From Serilophus lunatus (Eukaryota > Chordata > Aves > Passeriformes > Eurylaimidae), in contig VXBA01001778.1 in assembly GCA_013399895.1 (NCBI GenBank), positions 254,656-318,655 of the forward strand: DNA of 64,000 bases, read 5' to 3'. Positions 38,611-49,139 of this stretch are shown one piece after another. The translations under genes were made by a program, and so were the position numbers. Every line of letters starts with the position of its first letter. Positions within the stretch are counted from its first letter, which is position 1. Under the pieces are notes generated by a model. That model was not told where the DNA came from. It did not search any database and worked only from the letters and a program-made list of their open reading frames with translations.

Positions 38611-41499
38611 AGTCCATACAATATTTATGTAACATTTGCATATTTTCCTGTATATTATGTGGTCATCTCTAATCCATTACATAGCACAATAATGTGGCAG
38701 CAAGTTTTAGAGTAACAATTCTGACAGTTTCAGAGAAATCGACACATTTAATTTCAATGGGAAAACAACTCTCATCCCTTTTCCAAAGACTCACTCAAAC
38801 TATTGAAGGTCATCAAATGCAGGGTACTTCAGATCAGTAGATTCATTAAGTAGGTGGAGATTTCTACTTTTATTATAAACTCATTATTGTGCTGGATGAA
38901 CAAGTAGCTTGCACTTAAGCATACAGCCTGATGCAGTGTTTTGAGGGCTTTGCCCAGGAGAGGTTGTTTTACACGCAAATAGGTGGTAGTTTTCCTTTTA
39001 AATTAGTCTGCCATCTGTCAGTTTATACCCTGTTGACATCTGAACATTATATCTGATTGAAATATACAGAATGGGACACTTTTAAAATAAAAATGGTGTT
39101 AAGAAAAGCTGATGAGAACCCAGATACTGATAAACTTGTTTCTTTGGAGAACTGAGTACCCAAAAGAAATTATTCATGGCAGAAGTTGAGTGACAAGCAT
39201 AGTAAGTAGTTGCTTATACTATGGCTATTCTTATTCCCAGTTAATTCCCAATGTTAAGCCAGTGTCATGGCTGTGTTAGTTACTAATATCATTTATATCT
39301 TAAACTGAGTAAACCTTAAGCCACAGAGAGAGAGAATATCTAGAGAGTGACCATATATACACCATGTATTTATCCACATATGCAGAGTTAATAAGCATGA
39401 TTTTTTGGCTTTGTTCGTTATGTACTCTGAGGCATTCATTTGTATCTTACACCCCTTATTTCTTTCATGGAAAATGACCTGTAAGCATGCCTGAATCAAA
39501 GTAAGAACTGACAGCCTTTGAGCATTCTCTTATCTAGTAGAGCTGGTATAATAATAATATAGTCACACCTTCATAACTCTAGATCATTAATGCATTTTAA
39601 AAAGTGTTTGTATGCAATATTTTAAATAGCTACATGATATTAAGGGAATTGTAAAAAAAGCATGTTGAAATATGTTGCAACAGGAGATTAACACTTAAAT
39701 AACTTTCCACATGTGTATTAATTTAAGAGTGTAATAATTTTCTTATTTATAGAAATATTTGAGGTTGGAGTTTACAGTGGAAAGAAAATTTCTAGAGGAG
39801 CAGTCTGTTTCAGTGAATGATTCACAGATTGCTTGGTATTCCCTGGCTTTTCATCTTGCATTTGCCAATGTAATTATTGCTTCCCTAAAACAAACAAAGC
39901 AGGCTGATAAAAACAAGGTAGAGATTAATGTGAAAAAGATTACATTGCTACTGAAATATTAAAAGAAGCCATGACTTTTTTGAGCTTTCTTCTTAATACT
40001 CTTTCTTTTTACTAATAATAATTTTATTAATCTAGTAAAACTTGCTTTGCAGGGGTAGGAGAATATTGTCCATTAAATTACATATTTCTCATAATAAATA
40101 GTTCAAAAAGGGGTATATTATACACAGTATATGTAGAAATATGGTTTATATTATTAATTCTTTCATTTTTGGTGGTAGATTTCATGTTCCTTAAAAGTAG
40201 TATATTTAGCACACAGAAATACTTTCTCAGCTACAGAAAATTATGTAAGAAGTTTTGTGTTTTGAGCTCTGCTTGCTTGCACAGTCAAAGCAACTTTCCT
40301 AAATGAGAGGTTGAGAAATCATCTTTTGAAATCATGAGGGCAGTTACTTAAATAGATCTGATTATCAGTGTAATGAGGCATCTAATTTCAGATGTGATAT
40401 TTTTAGATTGCTGTTGCAAAAATAAATTATGGAATTGTGGCATACACAACCATAACCCCATGCCCACAGGTGGGATTTTGTTGAAAAAGCAGGTTCTGCA
40501 AAACCATGTGCAGCCATTTTGTGGTTTTACCCATACAGTCAGCTTTCAGCATGCCAGGGATAAGACTGTCATTTGAAGGGATGAACTCCTGTGATTCAAA
40601 TATTGCCTAAAAAGAAGATTTATATTCCTCTTAATTTTAGGAGTTAATATTTTTTCCAACTTAGTATTTACATTGTTATTCACTTTCATCTTAGAAAATC
40701 TGTAGTAAAAGGAGAGAATTGCCATTTTTAATATAAGCCTTTTTTTCTGTAGTTAAAATATGTAGAAAATTTTATAAGAATTTTGTTAGTGTTTTGTTTT
40801 ACTTAAAGGTGCTAGTTTCTGGCTTTATATTTGGAGGTTTAGGCTGATAATCTTAAATATTCTCTACAATAACTTTCAGCTTTGAATTTTGAAAGATCAT
40901 GACAAGATAAGAGGTAGCACAGCTACCTCTCACTAAGTCCCTCCTCACTGGTGACACTGAGAAGCTTGTATTGAATAGAAAAAAAAGACCTTTTCTGTGA
41001 TCTTTTTGCACTCCCAATGAAAACCTATTTAAAGGTGAATGCCTCTTCTAATCCTTTCTTTATTGAAGAAATTAGGAAACAACTTTATGTCTGAAGCATA
41101 TGTGGCTTGTTATTAATGCTTCTGACAAAGATTATACAGTAAAACTGGTCAAGGAGGTATTATAGAACAAAACCAAACAATTGCCAAAATAGATTGGAAA
41201 ATATTAGATCGCTCCCTGAGAATCAGCTGTCTTTTGCAGCACCTGCTCAGTCAGTTATAGACAAGTAGTTGTGTCCAGTTACACAAAACTAACAGGAAGG
41301 ATACCTGTTCTAGCAGCCTGCTGCATTGCACCTGTGGATTTTTAGACATTCCCTGAGGCAAAAAGTTCATCCCTTTTATTCATGAAATACTTTTGGTGCC
41401 TAAATCTAGTTTGAGTTTGAGACTTAGAATTTGGTTGCATCAAAACAGTACCTCCTTTGGATCTACCTGGTTCATTTCTCTGATGTGTTTGCCCATGAA

Positions 41500-41790
41500 A
41501 TGGGGCCAGACTCTTTTCCAAGGTGCAGAGGGGTCATGCAGTAGGCAACAGGCACAAGCTATAACACAAGAAACTCCTGCTAGATCCTCAGAAAAACTAT
41601 TTTCATCACAGGGATAGTGAAATAGGGGAACAGGTTGCCCAGGAGGTATGTGAAATCTGCATACTTCAAGATACTCAAAGCTCACCCTGTCAAGGAGCAG
41701 AGCAACCTGCTTTGTCTGGACCTGCATTGGACAGAGTTGTTTCCAAATGGCCTCCAGAGATTCCTCTCAGTATATATTATCCTGCGGTTC
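41500..41790 (+). mobile_element. CR1 LINE 3' fragment, sense, decayed
   Basis: The sequence TGGGGCCAGACTCTTTTCC, the later GGGGAACAGGTTGCCCAGGA and the final GGCCTCCAGAGATTCC follow the order of the CR1 3' end. Divergence is high, and the terminal repeat is degraded to CCTGCGGTTCTG near 41790. No reading frame survives. Confidence 0.75.
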
Positions 41791-44249
41791 TGAACTCTGC
41801 ATGAAAGGTGAGTTGCTGGAATGTGTTATGTCTTACATGTCAAGGAAGTCAGTAGTTTTGGTAAAGGTGTGTGGAATGGAAGGCAGTGCAAATTAACTAT
41901 TTCATTGCACAGAATTCCTTTTTAGGCCACTTTTAGGGGTAAGTGCCATAAACCCCCACCATATCACGCAGTATGAGTAGCCTCAGTAGAGAACATCTTG
42001 AGTATTTGCCTTGTGTTCTCCATAAAAGAACAATACTCCTCTATGGTTAATCCAAACTGCTGTTGATTGAGTTAGATTTCTGCTGCTGGGATAATTGGAC
42101 ACTGTTTCAGAAACGCCTGGGAATTTCTTGAGGCCTGTAACACAAGTTGCCATACAAAGTTCCCAGTGTGCTGTCCTCTAAACACACAGTGCTCTGTGAA
42201 AAGAGTGCTCCAGCCATCCGGAACGATCAGAGTAACCCCGCATGTAAATGTGACCTTCTCCCTGCCTCACAGAGCTGCTGTGTTTGGGGCTGACTGTCAC
42301 TCACAGAAGCATTTTCTTTCACTTGATCAATTCTTGAAAACAAGCAAGAAATTTGAAATTTCTCCTCCTTCCTTCTTCCCCAAGCAAGCCATATTGCACT
42401 TTCTGGCCTTCCTTAGGATAATGTTCTGTGAACTGGTTTGTGAGAGAGGAGCTGCTGGTGTGGGCTGAAATGTACTGGCATTTATGCAAGAGCTAGAGAG
42501 AGTGGTCTAATTATGTGCAGATGTAACCAACTTCCTTTTTTTTCTTTTTTAATTATGCTAATTATTTTTTGGTTTAGAAGTTTTATGGCAAATAATTTGT
42601 TTCTTATATTGGTCTGCAGCATACTCCAAGTAGTGAGTTAATAAAAATCTGAATTAGAAAGTGTATGTGCATATGATTTCCAAACAGCTCTTAATATGAA
42701 TCATTGACTCATAAAGAATGGTGGCTGGAAGTTAGCATTCTGGATACTCTGTTGCTTAATTCATTTGATTTTAAGTTTCTAGCTTGTTTGTTCATTTGTT
42801 ATAGCATTTAAAAACATCTTGGCTTACTCTTCATTTTCCTTAATGGAACTAAGTCGTAGGCTGTAAGCTGCCTCACTTTCTTAACAGCATGTTTAATATG
42901 ATTCTGTTATCCCTCGCTAGTCAAATTGGCACATGTCTTTAAAATAAAATGAAATATAATCATTATTGTATTAATTATTTAGACTTTTCCCAACTATTTC
43001 TGGAAAGAGTATAAGGCTGAAGATTAGGAGAGAAACATTAATCAAATTATTTTATTGTTGTTTTTTGTTAATTCATCAGAGAATTAACACAGTAGGAGAC
43101 CAAAACTGCAAATATTGCAGCTGCTTGAGATGGATTTATTCAATAATGTTTTAAGTAACTCTGGTGTTAAATGGGTCACCCATAAATACATTTTCTCCTT
43201 GTTCCTAGGTACTTGGTATATCAAAACATAAGAAAAAAGAAAACACAAGTTTAGCTAAAAAGTAGCCCAGCATCTGTGTTAACAAAGTTGTTTCCTCTCT
43301 CTTTTCATGAATTTCCACTGCCTCCCATAAATCGCAAACAGCATCTTTTCAGAATCTCAATATCTTATATGGGATATAGGTGGGTCTGTGTTATGTTCTG
43401 AATTATATTATGGTTCTTGAAAATTTCTAGGTCACTCACACATCTAATACAGTTGGTCAGTAATGGAATTATTTGAAAATCTGAAAAAATTGAGCAAGGA
43501 AAAAAAGCTAAAAGCTGTTGAACAAAACACAAACCATGATTGCAGCAGTAGTATCTTTCAGACTGATAATTTATTTCTTAGATGCTACTTAGTATTGAAT
43601 TTTGACCCCAGCGTATGGCCTAGTTTTTCATGACAAGAAAAGTAAAAATACTTGTGTGAGTTAACAGTCAACAAATTATCTGTAGAAATGAGCGCCTTAT
43701 AGTTCACAGAAATTAACACTGTCATTCTGAAATCCATGTGAGCTGTCTATACATGGTGAATTTTTTCCTGCAGCCTGTTTGAAGCTTTTTTTAGTAATAT
43801 TATGGAATTTGGATTAGTCCTTAAATTCTTATAGAAGACTACTTTGTGCATGTATACATAAATTATTGTATAACATTACCTATTGTTTCTAGAGTGCAAT
43901 TTTTACAAATAACCCATCACACTTTTGACATGTTGATTTGTTCATGAAGGGGAAAAAGATCAATGATAAATAAAGAAGTTGAAGAATATAATATGCAGTC
44001 CATAAGAAGCCCCAAACATAATATGTCACATTATGATACCAAATGTTTCTGTGTCACTTGAGGACAGATAATGAAAAATTTCTTTTAATTCTTTCTTTAT
44101 AGAACAGTGGATGGTAGTGTTTAATTTGCAGGCAAGTTCTGTGTGTATAAATTATGGCATCTCTAGTCTCATCCTTCATTCTGTTTTAGAGCTGATATAG
44201 TTCTGTCATATGTGGTCAAGGATGTTTGCCTGGTGAGCACTCCCTATAC

Positions 44250-44285
<36 letters not shown>
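44250..44285. repeat. (TG)n(TA)n microsatellite
   Basis: A GTGTGTGTG run passes directly into an uninterrupted TATATA run of about 26 bases. It lies about 70 bases outside the left end of the antisense LTR. Confidence 0.95.
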
Positions 44286-44586
44286 TGCCTTCACAAATTT
44301 TCCAGAATCTTAATTTCAAAACTGATTTTAGTCCTTTATCCTTCCAGACTTCTTGGTGTGGTGGTTTAGGACCACTTTGATCGTCTAGGGGGCAGGTTCA
44401 ATAAAGGTGACGGAAAACTGAACAAAATTAGCAGCAAGTGAACAGTTTATTACAGGGGGTTTAAATTAGGGAAGTAGGGATAACCCACAGGGACCCCAGA
44501 ATTACACAGAGGAACACCTGACATGCAGGAAAAAAAAAAAAAAAAAAACACAAAAGGGAAGAAAAAAAAAAAAAGGGAACTGTTCC

Positions 44587-44610
44587 TTTCAGCTAGATGA
44601 CTAGCTGAAA
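44587..44610. repeat. perfect 10-bp inverted repeat with a 4-base loop inside the LTR
   Basis: TTTCAGCTAG at 44587-44596 and CTAGCTGAAA at 44601-44610 flank ATGA. If the LTR is transcribed from its TATA-like box, the hairpin would lie in the RNA between the start site and the poly(A) signal. Confidence 0.9.
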
Positions 44611-44936
44611 AAAAAAACAAAAAGAACAGTGGGGAAGGGTAGGAAAAGCTGTCTCTTTCTCTTCACTCTCTTCTGGAAGCACTTTGGCCCCTTCAGGCTC
44701 TCTGAAAAACACAAACAGGAGTAAAAACGACTCCCTCCCACCACCTCCCTGAGGGTTACTACCTAGCAAGCTGGAAATGGCTCTCGTGCTGAGAGAAATG
44801 GGTGGAATCAAGCCGTGGGGGGCCTGGGGGCGCTGGAGACCTAAGCCGTGTGCCTCCTCTCGGAGCAGCCGAAGAAGAGAAAGGGCAGGCTGTTGTCTTC
44901 AGCATTTAAGCCTTCTTGTTCTCGCATGGATCTCGT

Positions 44937-45309
44937 NNNNNNNNNNNNNNNNNNNNNNNNNNNNNNNNNNNNNNNNNNNNNNNNNNNNNNNNNNNNNNNN
45001 NNNNNNNNNNNNNNNNNNNNNNNNNNNNNNNNNNNNNNNNNNNNNNNNNNNNNNNNNNNNNNNNNNNNNNNNNNNNNNNNNNNNNNNNNNNNNNNNNNNN
45101 NNNNNNNNNNNNNNNNNNNNNNNNNNNNNNNNNNNNNNNNNNNNNNNNNNNNNNNNNNNNNNNNNNNNNNNNNNNNNNNNNNNNNNNNNNNNNNNNNNNN
45201 NNNNNNNNNNNNNNNNNNNNNNNNNNNNNNNNNNNNNNNNNNNNNNNNNNNNNNNNNNNNNNNNNNNNNNNNNNNNNNNNNNNNNNNNNNNNNNNNNNNN
45301 NNNNNNNNN
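44937..45309. other. assembly gap (373 Ns)
   Basis: A run of N bases. It falls in the U3 or promoter part of the antisense LTR. The real length is unknown and could hide a longer element. Confidence 1.
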
Positions 45310-47036
45310 GGAAACGGAATTTTACGAAACAGGTCAGTGGGGTGTCTTGCATTCTTCCCCCTCCAAAGCCCTTTTTGACCACCCCCCACGATCCCAGCCC
45401 CCCCAAACCAGTACACTTATTTTTCACTAATAGCAATAACACTTCTGAATATCCCTGTTATTACTAAATACAAATATTCCATCCAGACACTCTTGGTATA
45501 TAGATTAGAGGAGGCCAGTTGTACATACAAGAGCCTAAAACTCCTTTCTTATATTCTTAAATTTCATGTAGGAAGATGAGGTAATGAGATGCTGCAGTGA
45601 TCTTACTATTTCTTCCTTTCATTAAATGATTCATTATTCTTTTTCTAGATCCACAGAGTGAAATATAAATTAATATACTTTGCTACTTTACTTTTTTAAG
45701 CATTTAGTTCATTTCAAAGTGAGAACTGTCCTATATTAGTATGACCTTTTGAGAGATCTCTTAGCAGTAGTATTGATCAGTGACACAAGTTTTAGAAATA
45801 ATGCAGAAAAGCAGCCAGAATCTCAGCTGAAGTCTGTATAAATCTCATCTGTCTCTCAGTTGGAGTGATGCTGATGTTGCAATACTTATGTAAAATGGGA
45901 AAGAACTTGGCTGCTTGCATATCTTTAAATTTAGTGTGTGGGTGGGCCAGGACAGTGAAGAGTTTATAACATCTCTATGTATTAATAAATCCATTTTTTG
46001 TGTGAACCATTGTAAACTTTTTGTTATCCATTAAAAATGTTGCTGTGCTATTGACAACAAGTGTCAGTAGCAAGAAAGACTCGAGGAAGGCCTAATGCAC
46101 TTATTTTCTGTAATATTCATGTCACTGCAATTATGGGTATTTTGCTTGGCTTCTTTGGTAATTAAGAGTTTTAATTACTTCTAGTTCCAGGGAATTAGTT
46201 AAGCTTTTCATTATGCATATTGCCTTCCATAATCATCGGCTCCTCTGCTACAGTAAGCTTAGTGACATCATGGAAGTCAATTAGGTCTTTCAAGGCAGAG
46301 CAGTGAAATACATTCCTTTGTATAGGCAGATCAGAAAAGGTTTCTGAAAGGCCTTGATAATGCTCTTCTGTGCAACATTTAAGCTTACTCTTCAAAAAGC
46401 AAAGTCTATCAGAGTTTCATCTACTGTCCTTAGAGGGCTTAAGGTCATGAACTAAGGTATTGTTAAGGATAAAATCTGTAAGCAGAGCCGTTCTTCCATT
46501 CTAAAAGCAGTTGTACCAAGCTTTCCAGAATCGGTTGGTTACATATTTGTAGTTAGCAATAGCGATAATGATCAACATTTGAAAATACCACACTATTCAA
46601 ACTGGAATGCAGTGACTATATGAAGGAAATAAGCACAAAAGAGAATGGTGTGATTTCCTTGGCTTACTAAAAATCATTAATTAAGTTTTGCTTTATTATA
46701 AGCAAGGTAGAAAAACACCTCTTAACTTTTCTCTTGAGAGACTCCAAGTCATTGCTGACATGTTGAAAGGCAAAAATCAATATTTTAAAAAGAAACTAAA
46801 TCAAAGGAAAGCATTCATTCCTTTCACCTCTTCCACAATCTCTGTTCGATGAGTATATAGAGAGTAGACATTTGATACATCTGGCAAAAAAGTTTTCTTT
46901 GAACATAATGAAGTTTTTGCAAGTTGCAACTGGATTTTCTTAGGGTGCAGACAAACAGAGAAACATCCCTTATTTTCGGCAGTGAAATAATTGTATATTG
47001 GAGAACGTAAAAGATGCAGTATGCTCTTGTATGTTT

Positions 47037-47335
47037 ATAGAATCCTAGAATATCCTGAGTAGGAAGAGACCCACAAGGATCATCGAAGTCCAGCTCCTGG
47101 CCTTGCACAAGACAGCCCCAGGATCACACAATGTCCCTGAGAGCGCTGTCCCAGTGCTTATTGAACTGTCAGGCTTGGTGCTGTGACCATTTCCTGGGGA
47201 GTCTGTTCCAGTCCCTAACCACCTTCTGGGTCAAGAACCTCCCATGCCATAACTTCAAGACATTCTCGGATTTATCACCAGAGAGAAGAGATCAGTGTAG
47301 ACTGCCATGAGGTCTCCCCCAGTCTAGAAAGGCAG
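47037..47335 (-). mobile_element. CR1 LINE 3' fragment, antisense
   Basis: It begins ATAGAATCCTAGAATATCC, the CR1 terminal repeat read on the opposite strand. It continues with CCACAAGGATCATCGAAGTC and then GGGGAGTCTGTTCCAGTCCC, as in CR1. It fades near CATGAGGTCTCCCCCAGTC. It is only 1.1 kb upstream of the last PUDP exon. Confidence 0.88.
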
Positions 47336-48459
47336 AGTTGCACTGCCTTATGATTACTAGATGGGGGGAAAATTGCCCTAACCATCCAAACACCTCTTTT
47401 CAATTACTGAAATTACTTGTGGCAGTGATTTTGGCATTAGTAGTAGTAGCAGTGCTAAGGTTATTGATAATGAAGGCAGTATAAATTGGAGAAGGTTAGA
47501 AACCATGTTTCAGTATAGGTCAGAATTTTTCAGACTGTAGGATGCCAAAAGTTGCTTTGGATTGCCCATGTCCAAGAATTCAAATTGAACAGTATTTAAT
47601 GGGAGGAGGAGATGCTTCATTATATAAATTCTGGAATGAAATCCAGAAGCATTATATTTTTTTATAGAAAATTTCAGACCATATGATTTTTATGTATTTA
47701 TCTTATATATTTATTATTCAATAAGTTGATGTTAAATTATAAAATCCACATAAATAATGTATGATTATTTTTAAGAACTTTGTTTCCAAACTGCAATCTT
47801 GAATGATTATGACTATTGTAAGCCATGGAACTTCTACCTGACTAAACTGTTTCTTCTCTAAATGTAACCTTGCAATGTAATTGCTGATTTTCTTTCTCAT
47901 CATTGCTTTGGAAGAATTAAGCAAATAGAGCACAGTTGTGACAGCACTTTTCTTATAAATGTTTTCTGTCTTAATCTCCACTCATCCGAAGTCCTACTGT
48001 TGACCTAGGAAGTGGTCTTCCCCACCTTGAGTATGTAGGAAATACCACACCTGTAAGTGAAAGCACTGGTCTTGCCATTTTGCAGGTTGTAAAACTGGTT
48101 TGGAAAAGTTAAATTGCCTGCTTATAAAGGTATTTAAGCACTTGCTTAAATTTAAGCTTGTCGTTAAGCCCATTCCTATAAAACAAATCACTTAGGAACA
48201 TCTGGATAACCAGTTTCTTGGATTTGAGTATGTGTGTTGGTGTTTTTTTGACTTGAAATTATTTAAAGGTTAATTAACATGCAGATGTTCAAATTCAGAG
48301 GTTTACCATTGTTCAAATTAGGGATGTGTAACCCAATAATGGAATTTAGTTTTCCTAGTAAGTTTAATTTGGGATCATTCTCTATTTTAAAGTGAACTAT
48401 TTAAAGTTCATACTAATGTTATTCTTTATTTTTTTTCCCCTCACCTCCTTGTTTGTCAG

Positions 48460-48636
48460 TGTCTTGTGTTTGAAGATTCACCACTTGGAGTCAAAGGAGC
48501 CCTGGCAGCAGGAATGCAAGTGGTTATGATTCCAGATGAAAACTTAAATACAGATCTTAAAAAGGAGGCAACATTGCTGCTGAAGTCCATGGAAGATTTC
48601 AAACCAGAACTGTTTGGTTTACCAGCATATGATTAA
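48460..48636 (+). CDS. PUDP: PUDP terminal coding exon 4 (HAD motif IV, C-terminus, stop)
   Basis: The last coding exon follows a strong pyrimidine tract ending in TTTGTCAG. It starts in phase 0 with TGT CTT GTG and ends with GAT TAA. It encodes 58 residues (171-228), beginning CLVFEDSPLGVKGALAAGMQ and ending ELFGLPAYD. Motif IV is Glu175-Asp176 in VFEDSP, the acidic pair that helps hold the magnesium ion. The stop falls at exactly the human length of 228 residues, so the three exons together carry 208 residues without an indel. No frameshift or premature stop is seen, and I infer an intact gene apart from the unseen first exon. Confidence 0.96.
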   Translation, partial: CLVFEDSPLGVKGALAAGMQVVMIPDENLNTDLKKEATLLLKSMEDFKPELFGLPAYD

Positions 48637-48674
48637 TGCCTAATGCTTACGAATATGCACTTAACTGGAGATTG

Positions 48675-48680
48675 ATTAAA
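48675..48680 (+). terminator. candidate proximal poly(A) signal ATTAAA
   Basis: This common variant hexamer lies 39 bases after the PUDP stop codon. The sequence downstream is T-rich, with TTTTATTTTTGTTTTAC soon after. Use of this site cannot be judged from sequence alone. Confidence 0.35.
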
Positions 48681-49133
48681 AGTGAAATGAAATTTTATTT
48701 TTGTTTTACTATTGTTTTTAATTTTTTTCTCTTCATCAAAAATAGAGCACAAAAATCCTATTCTGGATTGGCTTTTATCCCATTACATTGTTTTTAGTAT
48801 AGTTATTGATATCAACATGTTTTTCCATTTCCTCATCCCGTACTTGCCCATCTATTCCCCTTGTATGCTCTTTTTTTCCCTGATTTTTTTGTAATTTCTG
48901 TGGGTTTTTATTATGTTTTCTCCTTGGAGATTGAATGATATGACTTCCAGAGGTCACTTAAAACCTTCATTATCCTATAGTTCTGTCATTATCTTTTCTG
49001 ACATGGTGGAAGCCAACTAAGAGCTATACAAGGTTATGTGATCTAGTTTAACCAAAATGCTTACTATCTTGTTCTTTTCCTTATATCCTTTTTTCTCCAT
49101 GCTGCTGCATGGCCTTCCTTTTCACTCTTGTGA

Positions 49134-49139
49134 AATAAA
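49134..49139 (+). terminator. candidate main poly(A) signal AATAAA
   Basis: The canonical hexamer is followed within 10-25 bases by T/GT-rich sequence (TTCCTGTCTCTGTCC), the usual downstream element. It is the first AATAAA I see after the PUDP stop codon. Confidence 0.5.

Larger units (their letters stand above)
44357..45415 (-). mobile_element. avian ERV LTR, antisense, interrupted by an assembly gap
   Basis: Plus-strand ends are TGTGGTGGTTTAGG at 44357 and CCAAACCAGTACA up to 45415. Read inward, the two 14-base ends agree at 11 positions, as LTR inverted termini do. On the minus strand the start TGTACTGGTTTGG is typical of avian LTRs. The TATA-like TTAAAT is at 44905-44910 and the poly(A) signal AATAAA at 44446-44451, followed by about 90 bases of U5. 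Between TATA and poly(A) lies a long leader with T-rich tracts (44530-44577 as A runs on the plus strand). Part of U3 is hidden by 373 Ns. No internal retroviral gene is visible, so this is probably a solo LTR. The 5-base flanks CTTGG and CTTAT agree only at the first three positions. The long open frames here are artefacts of the Ns. Confidence 0.75.
19951..48459 (+). other. PUDP: PUDP intron 3 (28,509 bp, GT-AG)
   Basis: The intron begins GTAAGA and ends GTCAG. It holds most of the repeats in the window: five CR1 fragments, two probable LTRs, two GC-rich repeat-like blocks and the only sequencing gap. The intervening stretches (19951-23227, 24035-26211, 26794-30537, 31193-33169, 34231-35169, 36126-37978, 38611-41499, 41791-44356, 45416-47036 and 47336-48459) are AT-rich and show only short chance frames. 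A CA/AAC-rich low-complexity run lies at about 37070-37123. Confidence 0.85.

Noticed and set aside
44777..45467. Open frames of 176-217 codons on both strands
   Set aside because: They are made almost entirely of undetermined residues from the N run; only short flanks are real sequence.
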